NCBI GenBank assembly: GCA_038277395.1
Contig: CM076193.1
Span: 118,140,133 to 118,204,132, forward strand
Direction of reading: 5' to 3'
DNA: 64,000 nucleotides
DNA from: Dryocosmus kuriphilus
Taxonomy: Eukaryota > Arthropoda > Insecta > Hymenoptera > Cynipidae
The notes beneath the pieces were generated by a model that saw only the letters and a list, made by a program, of their open reading frames with translations, searched no databases and was not told the origin of the DNA. Of the stretch, positions 23,213-34,815 are shown piece after piece. The number at the start of each line of letters is the position of its first letter. The stretch's first letter is position 1. Position numbers and translations under genes: made by a program.

Positions 23213-24657
23213 GAGGCATGTCCAGAAAGTAAGTGTACTCAATTTATGTAGGCTTCAAAAAAAAACTTATTAAAATAAAAGCATAGTTGGTCACACTTGT
23301 ACATATGTAAGTTATTTTTCGACATAGTCACCATCCCTCTCGATGCAAGTGGTGAGCCTCGGGATCAATTTTTTTATGCCTGCCTCGAAGAAGTCTCCCG
23401 CCAGCTCTTTCGTCCACTTCTCCACCTCCCCCTTCACCTACTCGTCCGTTGAAAATTTGTGCCTACCCATGTGCACCTTCAGGGAAGCGAGAAGATGGAA
23501 ATCTCAAGGGGCTAGGTCAGGGGAATACGGGGGGTGGTTCAAAACGTCCCATCCAAAAGAGTCCAGGAGTTGCTTCGTGGCTTTGGCCGTGTGAGGTTTG
23601 GCATTGTCATGCAGCAGGCAGACTCCTTTCGTCAGCATGCCCCTCCTTTTATTCTGAATCGCCCTTTTCAATTTTTTCAGCGTCTCACAGTATCTTGCCG
23701 CGTTGATGGTCTCCCCGTGAGGCCTAAGAGACTCACCATCCCATTCTTGTTTTAAAAATTTATTTTTTAAGTATCTTTATAATGACAGCAATTCAATTTT
23801 TGAGATTACTTATTGGTAGATTTTTTCCTCTAACTGGACCTCTCTAAAATTTCAGTCAACGCATTTAACTTTGTCTAAATTAATTGCATGTTCCTGTGTT
23901 TTTACATATGTTTGAGTAGTATGCTTATTTCCTGTTATCTGCACATTGTACATTTTGATTTTCCTGTGCTCTTTCTTATTTTTTCTTATTTTTCTTTATA
24001 TTTTATCAGCACACCTTTATGTATTCTACTTATATTCTTTTTTTTTTTTTTTTTTCCTCTCTACGGACTTATACTTGAGCCTTAATGCACTGCAGATATC
24101 GTTTATCAACATTGGTACTGTTACGTTCCTAGTTTTAAGTTATTTTAAGTTTTGTAACACTGTAATTCTTTGTTCCTTAGAGGGCTGCTTAGCCCTAGGA
24201 ACTTACTAAATAAATATACAAATATATATATATACCTTTATGGTCCCAGAACACGGATGCACAAGTTCCTCAGTCACAATTGAAGGTCTTCCGCTCCTTT
24301 GATCGTCATGCACGGAAGTACGGCCATTTTTAAATTCGCGAAGCTACTTGTACACACTCGTACGATTCATAGCTCCATTGCCGTAAACAGTTTTCACCTC
24401 ATTATAAATCTCAACTGGAGCTTTTCCCTTCACAACGAGGTAGCGAATGACGGCGCGAATTTCGCACCTGGCGGGAGATACGATCGACATTTCTCGCGAG
24501 AGATGCTACTGCGTCAAGAGTTTTCAACACACTAACCTCAGATTGGTCTCGTTTTGAAGAGGAGGGTCAGGCTACGCGGCAGTGTTGCCAACATGTCGAA
24601 AAAGTATTCCCTACAGCTGTGAGAGTACCAGTACACTTACTTTCTGGACATGCCTCG
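23213..24657 (-). mobile_element. Mariner copy 1, internally deleted and carrying an insertion
   Basis: Terminal inverted repeats CGAGGCATGTCCAGAAAGTA lie at both ends, flanked by TA (23211-23212 and 24658-24659). The sequence matches mariner copy 2 at 25407-26729 in the C-terminal third (23340-23723) and the N-terminal part (from about 24260). Between them about 390 bp of coding sequence are missing, and 23724-24235 is foreign. The transposase gene (minus strand) therefore lacks its central part and is dead. The open frames on the plus strand are by-products. Confidence 0.85.
23724..24235 (+). mobile_element. LINE-like 3' end inserted in mariner copy 1
   Basis: This segment is absent from mariner copy 2. 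It ends with a hairpin AGGGCTGCTTAGCCCT near 24180, then TACTAAATAAATATAC and a (TA)n run, a form typical of 3' ends of insect non-LTR retrotransposons. A T tract of about 19 lies near 24035. No coding sequence remains. Assignment to a clade is not possible. Confidence 0.5.
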
Positions 24658-24900
24658 TATGTGTGGATATGGCGAGTGTCAGCAAAAAGGAGAATCATGA
24701 AATGGGGAGGGGATCGATTTGTGGGATTTTGTGGAAGGATGGAGGAGTGAGGGAAGCTCTTATGTGTGGGTGTAAAATTGGAGGGTGGTAGTTAGAGGGG
24801 AAGGAGTTTCGCGACACAGTGTAGTGAACGGATAGTGTTACAGCGGAGGGTGCGAGTAAAATGAGAATGAGAGAGGGAAGAATAGATTTTAGGAAGGGGT

Positions 24901-25404
24901 TTTTTCTGACCCAAAAATGCCCTAACGCTTTATTGTATTAAATGGATAAATACATCAATAGTGGGCCCCCCTTCTGCAGTGAGCCACCTCTTTTTTTATT
25001 TTGCATGAGAACAGTAAATTCAAAAATAAATATTGAAGTCACCTCCTACCTGCATTTCCTTGACATGTGAGGTTAAGTTTGTAACCAGACAGAAGATCCA
25101 ATTTTTAGAAATTCTTCAATGCTGAGCTAGCCTTGCTCACTATTGGAGTTATCATATTAAATTTTTCGTCGTCATTAGTGAGCCGCGTTGTGCTATATTA
25201 ACGAAAAAACTGAATACGAAAAGGAATTACTAGATGGCGTTTGATTCGAACGCTGTTCTTCTTTATGGAATTATGAATCTACGCGTATCAACTTTTACCG
25301 GCCTAACTAGGGTTGTGCAGATAATACACCTTAGACATATTACCTGAGATTTTATATGTAATTTACCTGCGTAATTTTCATCCTGAGTTAATTAAATAAC
25401 TTAA
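24901..25404. other. Stretch without a recognised gene
   Basis: The sequence ACATCAATAGTGGGCC followed shortly by GTGAGCCACCT (about 24950-24993) has an inverted counterpart AGGTGGCTCACTATTGATGT at 26939-26958, on the other side of mariner copy 2. This may mark the ends of an older element. No gene seen. Confidence 0.35.
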
Positions 25405-25406
25405 TA

Positions 25407-26729
25407 CGAGGCACGTCCAGAAAGTAAGTGTACTCAATTTATGTAGGCTTCAAAAAAAATGTATTAAAACAAAAACATAATTGGTTACACTTGTATATAT
25501 GTAAGTTATTTTTCCACATAGTCATCATCCCTCTCGATGCAAGTGGTGAGCCGCGGGATCAATTTTTTATGCCTGCCTGGAAGAAGTCTCCCGCCAGCTC
25601 TTTCGCCCAATCCTCCACCTCCCCCTTTACCTCCTCGTCCGTTGAAAACTGGTTTCCACCCATGTGCACCTTCAGGGAAGAGAAGAGACGTAAATCTGAA
25701 GGGGCCAAGTTAGGGGAATACGGAGGGTGGTTCAAAACGTCCCATCCAAAAGAGTCCAGGAGTTGCTTCGTGGCGTTGGCCGTGTGAGGTTTGGCATTGT
25801 CATGCAGCAGGCAGACTCCCTTCGTCAGCATGCCCCTCCTTTTATTCTGAATCGCCCTTTTCAATTTTTTCAGCGTCTCACAGTATCTTACCGCGTTGAT
25901 GGTCTCCCCGTGAGGCAGATATTCAATCAAAATTATGCCTCTATGGTCCCAAAACACGGATACCATGATTTTTTTGGTTGAAATTGTGGTTTTGAATTTC
26001 TTGGCGGAAGGTGACAAGGTGTGGCGTCATTGTTGAGACTGCCTCTTAGTTTCAGGCGTGTAGTGGACAACCCAAGTTTCGTATCCAGTAACAATAGAGT
26101 AGAGAAAATCATCGCCTTCGCGTTCGTAGCGCTCCAAAAGCTCTTTGGAGTTCTGCACTCGATTCAACTTGTGCTGTTCTGTCGGCTGTTTTGGGACCCA
26201 CCTCGCAGACAATTTCCGATATCCGAGAGTTTCTGTGATTGTTTCGTGTAACAGGGATCTGGAGATTTGCGGAAACATCGCAGAACGATCGTCTGACGTC
26301 AATCTGCGATCGTCACGGACCGCAATCTCGATTTTTTCCACAAGTTCGTCAGTCACAATTGAAGTTCTTCCGCTCCTCTGGTCGTCATGCACGGAAGTAC
26401 GGCCATTTTTAAATTCGCGACACCACTTGTACACACTCGTACGATTCATAGCTCCATTACCGTAAAGAGTTTTCACCTCATTATAAATCTCAACTGGAGC
26501 TTTTCTTTTCACAAAGAGGTAGCGAATGACGGCACGAATTTCGCACTTGGCGGGAGATACGATCGACATTTTTCGCGAGAGATGCTACTGCGTCAAGATT
26601 TTTCGCTAACCTCGGATTGGTCTCGTTTTGAAGGGGAAGGGCCAGGCTACGCGGCAGTGTTGCCAACATGTCGAAAAAGTATTCCTTACAGCTGTGAGAG
26701 TACCAGTACACTTACTTTCTGGACGTACC
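25407..26729 (-). mobile_element. Mariner copy 2, full length
   Basis: The ends carry inverted repeats (GCACGTCCAGAAAGTAAGTG at the left and the complement of CACTTACTTTCTGGACGTAC at the right), flanked by TA at 25405-25406 and 26730-26731. It has the same internal gene layout as copy 1 and is about 1.32 kb, a normal mariner length. The outermost bases of the repeats have diverged. Confidence 0.85.
25559..26569 (-). pseudogene. Mariner transposase, DD34D family, inactivated
   Basis: The gene reads in a single frame of 336 codons on the minus strand. The N-terminal DNA-binding region begins MSIVSPAKCEIRAVIRYLF and includes the HTH segment TSVYKWCREFKNGR and WVPKQPTEQHK. The catalytic triad region reads VTGYETWV, LLHDNAKPHT and SPNLAPSDLRLF. 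The second and third Asp are 34 residues apart, as in mariners. The first catalytic Asp has become Tyr (TAC at about 26076), and a UGA at 26027-26029 replaces the Trp usually found after KRQSxQ. Either change would abolish activity. The protein would cut and rejoin the element ends at TA sites. Confidence 0.9.
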
Positions 26730-26731
26730 TA

Positions 26732-28608
26732 CATAGAAAGAAAGCGATTGCGGAAGCGCACAGTTATTATCAGATGAAACACTACCTCTGATCTTGGAAT
26801 GAAAACCGGGCCACCATCTTTTATTACGTTTATTACGTTTTTTACATATACGTAAAAAATCTCGAGTCACACATCACTGTACAACTCTGCGCCTAACAGT
26901 CTTTTCATATTTGAGCACTATATGTACAGATAACATTAGGTGGCTCACTATTGATGTCTTTACCTTATTCGTCTTGATTTTATGCATTATAGACTTTGAA
27001 TCTGAGTTTTTAAAAATTGTTGATATCAAAAAGTCTCAGCTAAAATGAGATTGATATTTCCGTCCTGGAATACAAAATTATTGAGATGGGGGAAACTGAG
27101 CTGACTTTGAAGTGACCCGAATTGCACTAGGGAATTTTAATATTGAACTGAGTGCCGGATTGCAATTTCGCACTAATTAATCTAAAAATTTGAGTACCAA
27201 TATTGGAACGTGACAAGATCGATCGGCATACATATTGCGACATAGTGGAAATGCAATTTGTTATCAGTTTTGCTTGCACCAAGTTTCCTTTCTCATTTAA
27301 ATTCAGTAGGGCGTACCTATTCAATCCTTTAGAATTTGTCGGTCCTCCGATTAAAAATAATAGAATCTTCAGTCACAGAGACAAATTGCGTGATTGAATG
27401 AACTTCCTTTATTTTTTCTTCTTCATTTTCCCTTCGTCCTTCTTTTCCACCTTCGAGATCACGTGTATAATCTCTGAGATCCTATAGTATTTTCATTTTA
27501 CAGGGAATATAAGTTTTCCCGTCTTTATTTGAAATTCAAGTCTAAAAATAATTCGAAATCGCAGTTTAGTATTAATTCAGTTACATAGCAAAATAAATAA
27601 GTCATCTTTTGATAATATCTTTCATTGATTCATAAGTTAATTTTTCGTGACAATAAAATGATGAAATAACTAATAAGGTTTTAAAAACAGTATTTTGAAA
27701 AATGTTTAGAAAAAACTTTCAATTCTGTCTAGCAAGATAATTCTTGTAAGGTTAGATTTTCTCTTTCTAAATTTATAACAAATTAGTTAAATTCAAATTA
27801 GAATAAAAGATCCACATTTTTTGTGGGAAAATATGAATAAAAAGTGTCGCTTTCAGATGATGCAGTTCACTGAAACTTGTTTCATTTAAAGATACATATC
27901 CTCACGTGAAGTTGGTTTTTCGAAAAAATCTATTTTTGACTCTTTCAACAGAACCTATGTCAAATCTGAAAATACGAGGGACTTTATTTCTTTAAAAAAA
28001 ATTACACATTCGATCGAGGATTTTTGTTCAAAAGCCGCCATCCTCGCAAGTAAAGTATCGCAAATGTCGCGACACGCATGCATAGAATTCGAAATTTCAG
28101 TATTTCAACACATAAAGTAAATTTTTCGATTTATTTTATTTTTGTGATAAAATAGTCAAATATTGAAGTAAACAATTTAATCCGAGGGTGATTTTATACT
28201 TCGCAGGTCTAGTTTTCACTACAAGTATTTGCATTTATCATACCCTTTGTTGTCTATTTAGAATTTGTGACCATATTCCAAAAAATGTGGTTTGGGGTCC
28301 AATGTAACAAAAATCTTATTTTTATGTTTATTTGAAACAAAGCTACAAATTTCATATTATTATTTATAAATATTTCTTCTTACATCACCCTTCATAAATG
28401 TCTTTCACTGGCATCACCCTTTCCCTATTTCCAGTTTTTTCTATACTTTATAATTAAATATTTTGTGAATCTGAATAATTTTCATTTGTTTTTCATTTTA
28501 CCAAGTTATTGTCATTTCTTAATGTTCTTTGTATTTTCTTAACAATAAATTAATGATAAATACATTCCTCCTTTTTATTTTCAGACGAATTCATTAGGTA
28601 TTTGAACT
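26732..28608. other. AT-rich stretch without a recognised gene
   Basis: Only short open frames without motifs. No RNA gene or repeat was recognised apart from the inverted 20-mer near 26939. Confidence 0.4.
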
Positions 28609-28665
28609 GTTACTTTCGACCCCGCTATGTGTTAAAACTAACACAAGCTAGGGGTCGAAAGTAAC
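28609..28665. repeat. Perfect-arm hairpin
   Basis: GTTACTTTCGACCCC (28609-28623) is exactly complementary to GGGGTCGAAAGTAAC (28651-28665), and the inner TGTGTTA/TAACACA also pairs. The phrase GTAACAAAAATCTT following it recurs near 28303. It may be a small MITE or the tip of a larger palindrome; function unknown. Confidence 0.7.
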
Positions 28666-31600
28666 AAAAATCTTGTATCCGAAAATTTCAAATGGATTCC
28701 ATATGCTTTTGAGTAAAAAGGAGTACCGTAGCCAGAATTATAGAAAATAAGCTAATCTACCTGCCTGCATAACACGTCTTTTCTACACTTATTAGGATTG
28801 GCACAATGACCACAAAATTTTAAAAGTGTTACGTTGGACCGCACTCGCCCCTACTTTTACTCATTTATACTGAAGTACATTTATGTTCCAAAGTTGTTAT
28901 TTTGTTGAAAAAAAAAAATATTTTTACAATACCTCTATTGAAGGTTTTGTAATAAATGGAATGCAATTTTGTAGTTTTCTGCAAATTTTTATTTTTGAAA
29001 ATGTTATGTTTTTGTTTTCTTTTTGCCAATTTTCAACAGTTACCCATAATGCGTATTATATTTCCACTCCTTTTAGAGAACTTATTTTCACTTTTCATTG
29101 AATAGTTTTTAGTACTTCTTCATCTCGTCTATATAAATGGTACAACGAGGAATTCAGTCATGTTCTTTGAAGCTGCTGCACGTAAAAGCTGTGTTATGAT
29201 ACGTGTCTGCGCGACAAATTGCAATTGAATGAGAAATCTTGATTGAGGACCGAGCTCCTCAGCCTAAAAGGGAATGAGAAGACAGAAAATAAGAAAGGAA
29301 ACACCGGAAGGAGCAGAAGGGAAAATACTCGTACTATTCTCTTCACATCTTGCAGACACGATCAATTTTTTTTTCATCATCTGAAAATGGAGCGCTAAAC
29401 GGCTACCCATGTCGTATGGCCCTGATGAGCGGACGTGCATTGCATAAAATTTTCATACCATCCCATCCAACCTCGTACCACCCTTAGAAAATATTTGCGG
29501 AATGTGTAGTAAATCCGAGTCATGCGCCTATCACTGTTACACGCTCATAAAATATCAAAAATGGCTGTTGCTAAACACACCCGGAAATACTGCGCTTGTA
29601 GCTGAGACCCTAAAATCCAAAAAAATGTTCATTTAGACACTTAACAGCCTTAAAAGTATCAAATAGTTGAAATTTCGAGAATTTAAGGGGATGAAATACA
29701 ACATTTTTTACTATTTTAAATATTAACTTTTGAAAGGTGCCAATTTTTTATCATGCACATTTTTAGAGTTGAAAATATCTTTCAAAATTGAGAACGAAAA
29801 AAATAATTCTTTAGGAATTTTTCCTAAATATAACATGAATATTGGCATATTTTAAAAGTTGTTTTTATTTATATATATTCGAAAACTAAAAAGATGCAAG
29901 AAATTCATTTGCTGGTTACTAATTTAGCATTTTCATTTTGTCTTACTGCAGAGTCTGTGCACTATTTCCATTTTCGAATAATGGAGAAACACACAATTGT
30001 TCTTACTGAATATCACTTGTAGGTTTAGTTTTACGTCAAGCTTATTTATGAATTCTTTTGATCAATTAATTGAGTAAAGAGTAAAGGAGAAATTATGAAA
30101 AGAATGTTTCTGCTTGATTTCCTTAATTATTTTCTTATTAACGAGTGCTTTCATCTACATAGCTATTATGTTCAAGTGAACTAATAATTAAATTAATTAT
30201 AAACAAAATATTAGTATAGGTAATAATAAAAAAGGGAAATATAATCAATTCAAATTTTGTTAGAATATCAATTTTTCCTAACACTTAATTAGTAGTATGT
30301 AGAAAACAATATTTTAATGACTGAAGAGCTTTAATTTAGAATTGAATTTTATTCAAATTAAAGCGAGAACCTTTTCTAATATTAACGCTGAAATCAACGA
30401 TCATTTTAAATTATCATAATTTCGTTCTGTCTCTGAAATTGATAATACTGATATATTTTACAACAAATTACTATGCATATTTAAACGATATGCTATTTAG
30501 TGCTCTAATATTAAAATTTATTAGCAATAACTTTAGTCCCAGACTGAATTAATTATAACAAACTGCACAGAAACAAATTTTAAACTTTTATGGATGATAA
30601 AATTAATTATATACCCATGTATCTTTCCCGAAAATTTCATTACTTAACGTTTTATTATTGATGGACTTTAAAAAAAAAATAATTTAATAATTCCCAACGA
30701 ACGAAAACTAAATATTTTTTAGTAAAATATTTTAATATCTTAATTTCATACCAAATTAATTAGGCAACTGCAGCTTCAGAATTAGTTAACCACCTCTTTA
30801 TATAACTGGATCCAAATAGTCTCAACAATAACCTGCTGATTTAACTAAAGTTTAGTAAACTAATGGCTAAAAGATTTCTTGTTCAAGCCTACAACCTCTT
30901 TAATTTACTTCGGAAGACCTCTGAGGACATTATTGTTCAAGTGAATCAAGTGGACTTTCCTTCACTTCAAATTCAACCCATTTCGTGTTTCAAAGACTTT
31001 CACCAAATATCCTGCATTCTAACAGAATCAAACGGAGAAAATGCCAAGAGTCCTTCAAAACCATTCCAATCTGATGTTGACAGTACCTTGTAGTCTTTTG
31101 GCTTGGAAACTGAATTTGCAAAGTGTACTTTCATCACAAGCTATAGACCCTTCAATTCATCCTCACTTCCACAACCTCTGCCTCTACTAATTGAAACTAA
31201 CAAACTTTTGCCTCCTTAGGGCAAATTTACATCTAGGGTGTACACTTGAGTCGAAGCTGTTAGTTTCGCTCGTGAATTCGTTTATGGAGTCAGCTACATC
31301 TTTCCTGATTTATGTTTACGTCAATTACGTAATTGTGTAAAAATATTTCTCAAAATATCAATTTTCAAATATTCAGTTTTGTCAATTTCTTTTTAAGGTT
31401 TTCGGCAAAAGTTGTTTTTTTTAAAGAAGATGATATCCTTATATTGCATCAGTATCCTCCGCAGAAAAATCGTAAACATTCTGCAAAAATTTTCTCTCTA
31501 CAGTTAGAATGAGTAAAAAAATCAGTTTTATAACATGTGCATGATTTCAGCTCTTTTTCATGCCTGTAAAGCGGGGCTAAAGTAGTGCTTTTCGAGAATG

Positions 31601-32190
31601 ATGACGTCAGAGGTAGAAAAAGTGCGTTGTCAGAGGTGAATGATGAAAATTAAACATTTAAATTTGAGACATGATCAGATGATCGCGTTGATAGATTGTT
31701 TAACAGATTGGATCAAAATTGAAGTAAAATGTTACCATAAATTACCCATAAATCATATGCATTTATTATAAAAAATATCGTATACACCACGGGAAGGGAA
31801 CTTTCTACGACAAGTGTACTTTCTTCACTGCTTGTCTCCGGATTGGACGTCGTAAAAGATTCCACTTCTCCTCCTGGTACATGATATATTATTTAAAAAG
31901 GTGAAATAAGTTAGGAAAATATAAAATGAAGATATTTCGAAAAGAAATTTCAAATACGCCGGAGAAGTTTACGAAAAAGTATAAAGAAGAAAGAAAAACG
32001 TCCCTGGCTTATTCAAAAATTTTTATTTAGGAAAATTACTACTTCATTTTGTATCTTTCTAACTTATTTCACTTTTTTATAGGATTCTCTGCTCATTTTC
32101 ATTTTTCTTCATATTTTAAATATTTCAATCATTTTTAAAGTTTTGTATTCTACTGAGTTAATAACGGGACGTAATTTTGTGATTACTGCA
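28666..32190. other. AT-rich stretch without a recognised gene
   Basis: A 76-codon open frame at 30863-31093 (MAKRFLVQAYNLFNLLRK start) has no motif I recognise and could be chance. 31405-31476 repeats 18583-18650, and 31560-31640 resembles 385-480. The rest shows nothing. Confidence 0.4.
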
Positions 32191-32255
32191 AATAAAGATG
32201 TTGGTTTTTTTCGATTTCACTGATCATTTTTCTTTTTTTTTATTATTAAAAAGCG

Positions 32256-32292
32256 AGTTTTCGCTCCTCAAAGAGGGGCCTGATCAGGTTTA
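32256..32292 (-). ncRNA. Mutated hammerhead-like motif at the PLE B 3' end
   Basis: The minus strand reads CTGATCA (complement of 32281-32287 plus neighbour), then the same stem II as copy A, then GAAA (complement of 32259-32262). The sixth base of the core has changed from G to C. In hammerheads this G (G8) pairs with C3 and takes part in catalysis, and C3 is unchanged, so this copy is expected to be inactive. Confidence 0.65.
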
Positions 32293-33042
32293 TGATAATG
32301 GTTGACAATTTCTACAGCTGGAATTAAATATAAGATTTTTTAAATTTCGAAATATAAACGTAAATTATAAGTGTCATACAACATAACCTATCTTACCTGT
32401 GGATATTTTAGATTTTTTATGCTAAAAGTGTGATCAATAAGTTTAAAAATGTTAAAAGTAACAACCAGTTTTTTAAAATATATAATAAAAAGTATGTACA
32501 CATTTTTTCTCTCTCTCTAAGTAGAGATTTTTTTAAGAAAAACATAATGCAGAGTTCTTGTATGCATTCGTCTACTTGGAGAGGAGAGAACTGAGGTGGA
32601 CCTTAGAGGAAACTAGGTATAGACGTAAGATGGTGGGGAGAGACAGAAATACAGTGCATTTATAGGTTAACATATTTTAAAATGACGATGAGGTTATGAC
32701 GTATTTTTTACAATTTTTTGTTCGTAGTAATATATACATATATGAGTAAAAAAGTGTAACAGCATAATAATATAAAATTACGGCATATGAATTACCAATA
32801 ATACCAAGTATTGAGAAAAACCTGGTCAAGGCGTCCGAGTTTCGATTCAAGTTTTAGAATTGGCAATACACAGTCGAAAATTTTTATACATAAATATAGG
32901 ATAGATAAAACATAAGGAAAAAAGGGGGTTATGTATAAAATTGAATATATAGTACAATATCCGATAATAATACCAATAATATTGAGTGAAGTAATCAATC
33001 AGTCAAGGCGTCCGGGTTTCGTTTCAAGTTTTAGGATTGGTA

Positions 33043-33656
33043 TTATTTTAGGGGGTCGATAAGATAGATTATATGATAAATTTTACTAAGATAATCTATT
33101 TCTGACCTTTTATTTACTGAATTTGGATTTTTGACTATAAAAAACATCTCCTTAAAGTTCCTTCTCCTATAATTTAGTTCATAAGTAAGTATTTTGGTAT
33201 CTTTAAAGTTAAACATATGGTTTTTTTTCATGTGAGTGAGTGACTAAAGCTGTGCTTCTAGAATCTTTTTTGCAATCATTTATGTGTTCTCTAATTCTGT
33301 GTTTGATATATCTTTTTGTTTGACCAATGTATACAGATCCGCATTCACATGGAATTGAGTATATAACGTGAGTATTCATTTCAAAAGGTGTTTTATCTTT
33401 GTTTTTTGAAAAACAGCTGTAGGAATTTTTTTGATAAGTGAAAGCGACTTTAATGTTGTATTTTTGAAAGGTATTATTATAAAATCTAGAAATTTCTTTT
33501 GTATAAGGTAAGACGATGCTATTTTTAATATCAAAAGAAGTTTTATTTTTGGTAGAAGTGTTTTTTATATATATTTTCGAATCTTTTATTAATGTATTTT
33601 TTGATAAAGTGATTAGGATAGTTATTACTTTTTAAAATATTATAGACCTTGGATAA
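33043..33656 (-). pseudogene. PLE B linker and GIY-YIG endonuclease
   Basis: After the inserted element the PLE frame resumes with KVYNILKSNNYPNHFIKKY, then shifts frame near 33560. The nuclease reads VIYSIPCECGSVYIGQTKRY, then HRIREHINDCKK, THSHEKNHMFNFKDTKIL and a C-terminal KRSEIDYLSKIYH. The catalytic Tyr that copy A has lost is present here. GIY-YIG nucleases make the nick used for priming. The domain itself looks intact; it is separated from the RT by 1.63 kb of foreign DNA. Confidence 0.85.
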
Positions 33657-34269
33657 CCCGTGTAGAAATTTCCCTGGTTGGCCCTACTACAAGAAGGTTT
33701 CTGGCTGGATCCCGGTCGGGACAACCCTGCTTGGATTTCATGGCCAGAAGCCGGCCGGCAACCGACCGGGCTACACTCTTTATACAATCACACGGCGGTT
33801 TCACGGCCGGTTACTGGCCGGGCTGATTCGGGCTAGATTGCATGATCGGGAGCTGGACGGAGACCGGCCGGGCTACATATCTCACAAATCACCAGCCGGG
33901 AGTCGGCTGGTCAATGTATTTCTTGAAACATTTTTGTGAAATGTTCCTCTACTTGTTGTGTAATATTGAAAAAAATATTATTTTTCGCAAAAAAACTGCA
34001 GATAAGATTTCAAATGTACTTTGCAGAAACTTTGCAAAATCATTGCACAATATCTTTCATAATAGACTGATGCTTAATGCCCCCATCGCAGATGTGTTCT
34101 GATTGGAATTCCAAGGATCATAGGATCATTCTAGGATTATAGGATCATAGCGAGTTCAAGCTTAATCTGCTTTAATGAAATCTTACAAATTTTCGAAATA
34201 TTTAAAAAAATTTCAAAAGTTATTCAAATTTCCAAAAAATACGAAAATATTCAAATTTTCCAAAAAATT

Positions 34270-34620
34270 ACAAAATTTTCAAGAATTTTGGTAATTCTGA
34301 AAATTTTTGAGAATTTTGGTAATTTTTGGAATTTTTGAAATTTTAGAAAATATTGGAAATTTTGGTAATTTTGAAAATTTTTGAGAATTTTGGTAATTTT
34401 AGAGAATTTTGGAGAATTTTGACATTTTTGAGAATTTTGGTAATTTTTGGAATTTTTGAAATTTTAGAAAATATTGGAAATTTTGGTAATTTTGAAAATT
34501 TTTGAGAATTTTGGTAATTTTAGAGAATTTTGGAGAATTTTGAAATTTTTGAGAATTCTGGTAATTTTAGAGAATTTTGGAGAATTTTGAAATTTTTGAG
34601 AATTTTGGTAATTTGGAAAC
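34270..34620 (+). repeat. Tandem repeat, 120-bp period, AT-rich
   Basis: The block beginning GAATTTTGGTAATTTTTGG at 34311 recurs at 34431 almost exactly, followed by a partial third copy. Inside it are shorter GAGAATTTTGGTAATTTT subrepeats. It lies inside the 1.63 kb element. Confidence 0.8.
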
Positions 34621-34710
34621 TTCTAAAAACTTGTCGAGGTTCCAAGTATGGCGTCCCTGGGTCTTTCAAGGAAACACCTTGGCTTTGTTTTTGTCCAGAA
34701 AGTTCAAGCG

Positions 34711-34815
34711 GTGTGATAGCTCAGTCGGCTAAGGCGTGCGGTATATTTATACATAAGGTTAGGTAGTTCTTTAGGTATACCAGGTAGGGTTCAAATCCTC
34801 AGCGGGTGCGATTTT
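34711..34815 (+). ncRNA. tRNA-like sequence (pseudogene or SINE head)
   Basis: TAGCTCAGTCGGCTAAGGCG matches a tRNA D-arm/A-box and GGTTCAAATCC (about 34787-34798) matches a T-arm/B-box. The spacing between boxes is longer than in a normal tRNA, the T-stem has a mismatch, and the acceptor stem does not close. It is a degenerate tRNA-derived sequence within the 1.63 kb element, not a working tRNA. Confidence 0.6.

Larger units (their letters stand above)
23060..24900 (-). repeat. Purine-rich tract interrupted by a mariner element
   Basis: 23060-23210 and 24660-24900 are both strongly G/A-rich on the plus strand (GGGAGAGGTGGGAATG; GGAGGGTGGTAGTTAGAG), with a poly-G run of about 18-20 at 23073. 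The mariner at 23213-24657 sits between the two parts at a TA. It is the opposite-strand equivalent of the CT-rich tracts elsewhere in the window. Confidence 0.65.

Noticed and set aside
23343..23755. Plus-strand open frames around the first mariner
   Set aside because: Antisense shadows of the mariner transposase C-terminal region.
29420..29450. CCTGATGAGCGGACGTGC, resembling a hammerhead core
   Set aside because: No stem-II partner followed by GAAA at the expected distance, and no PLE around it.
34711..34815. Functional tRNA gene
   Set aside because: Box spacing is too long, the acceptor stem does not close and the T-stem is imperfect.
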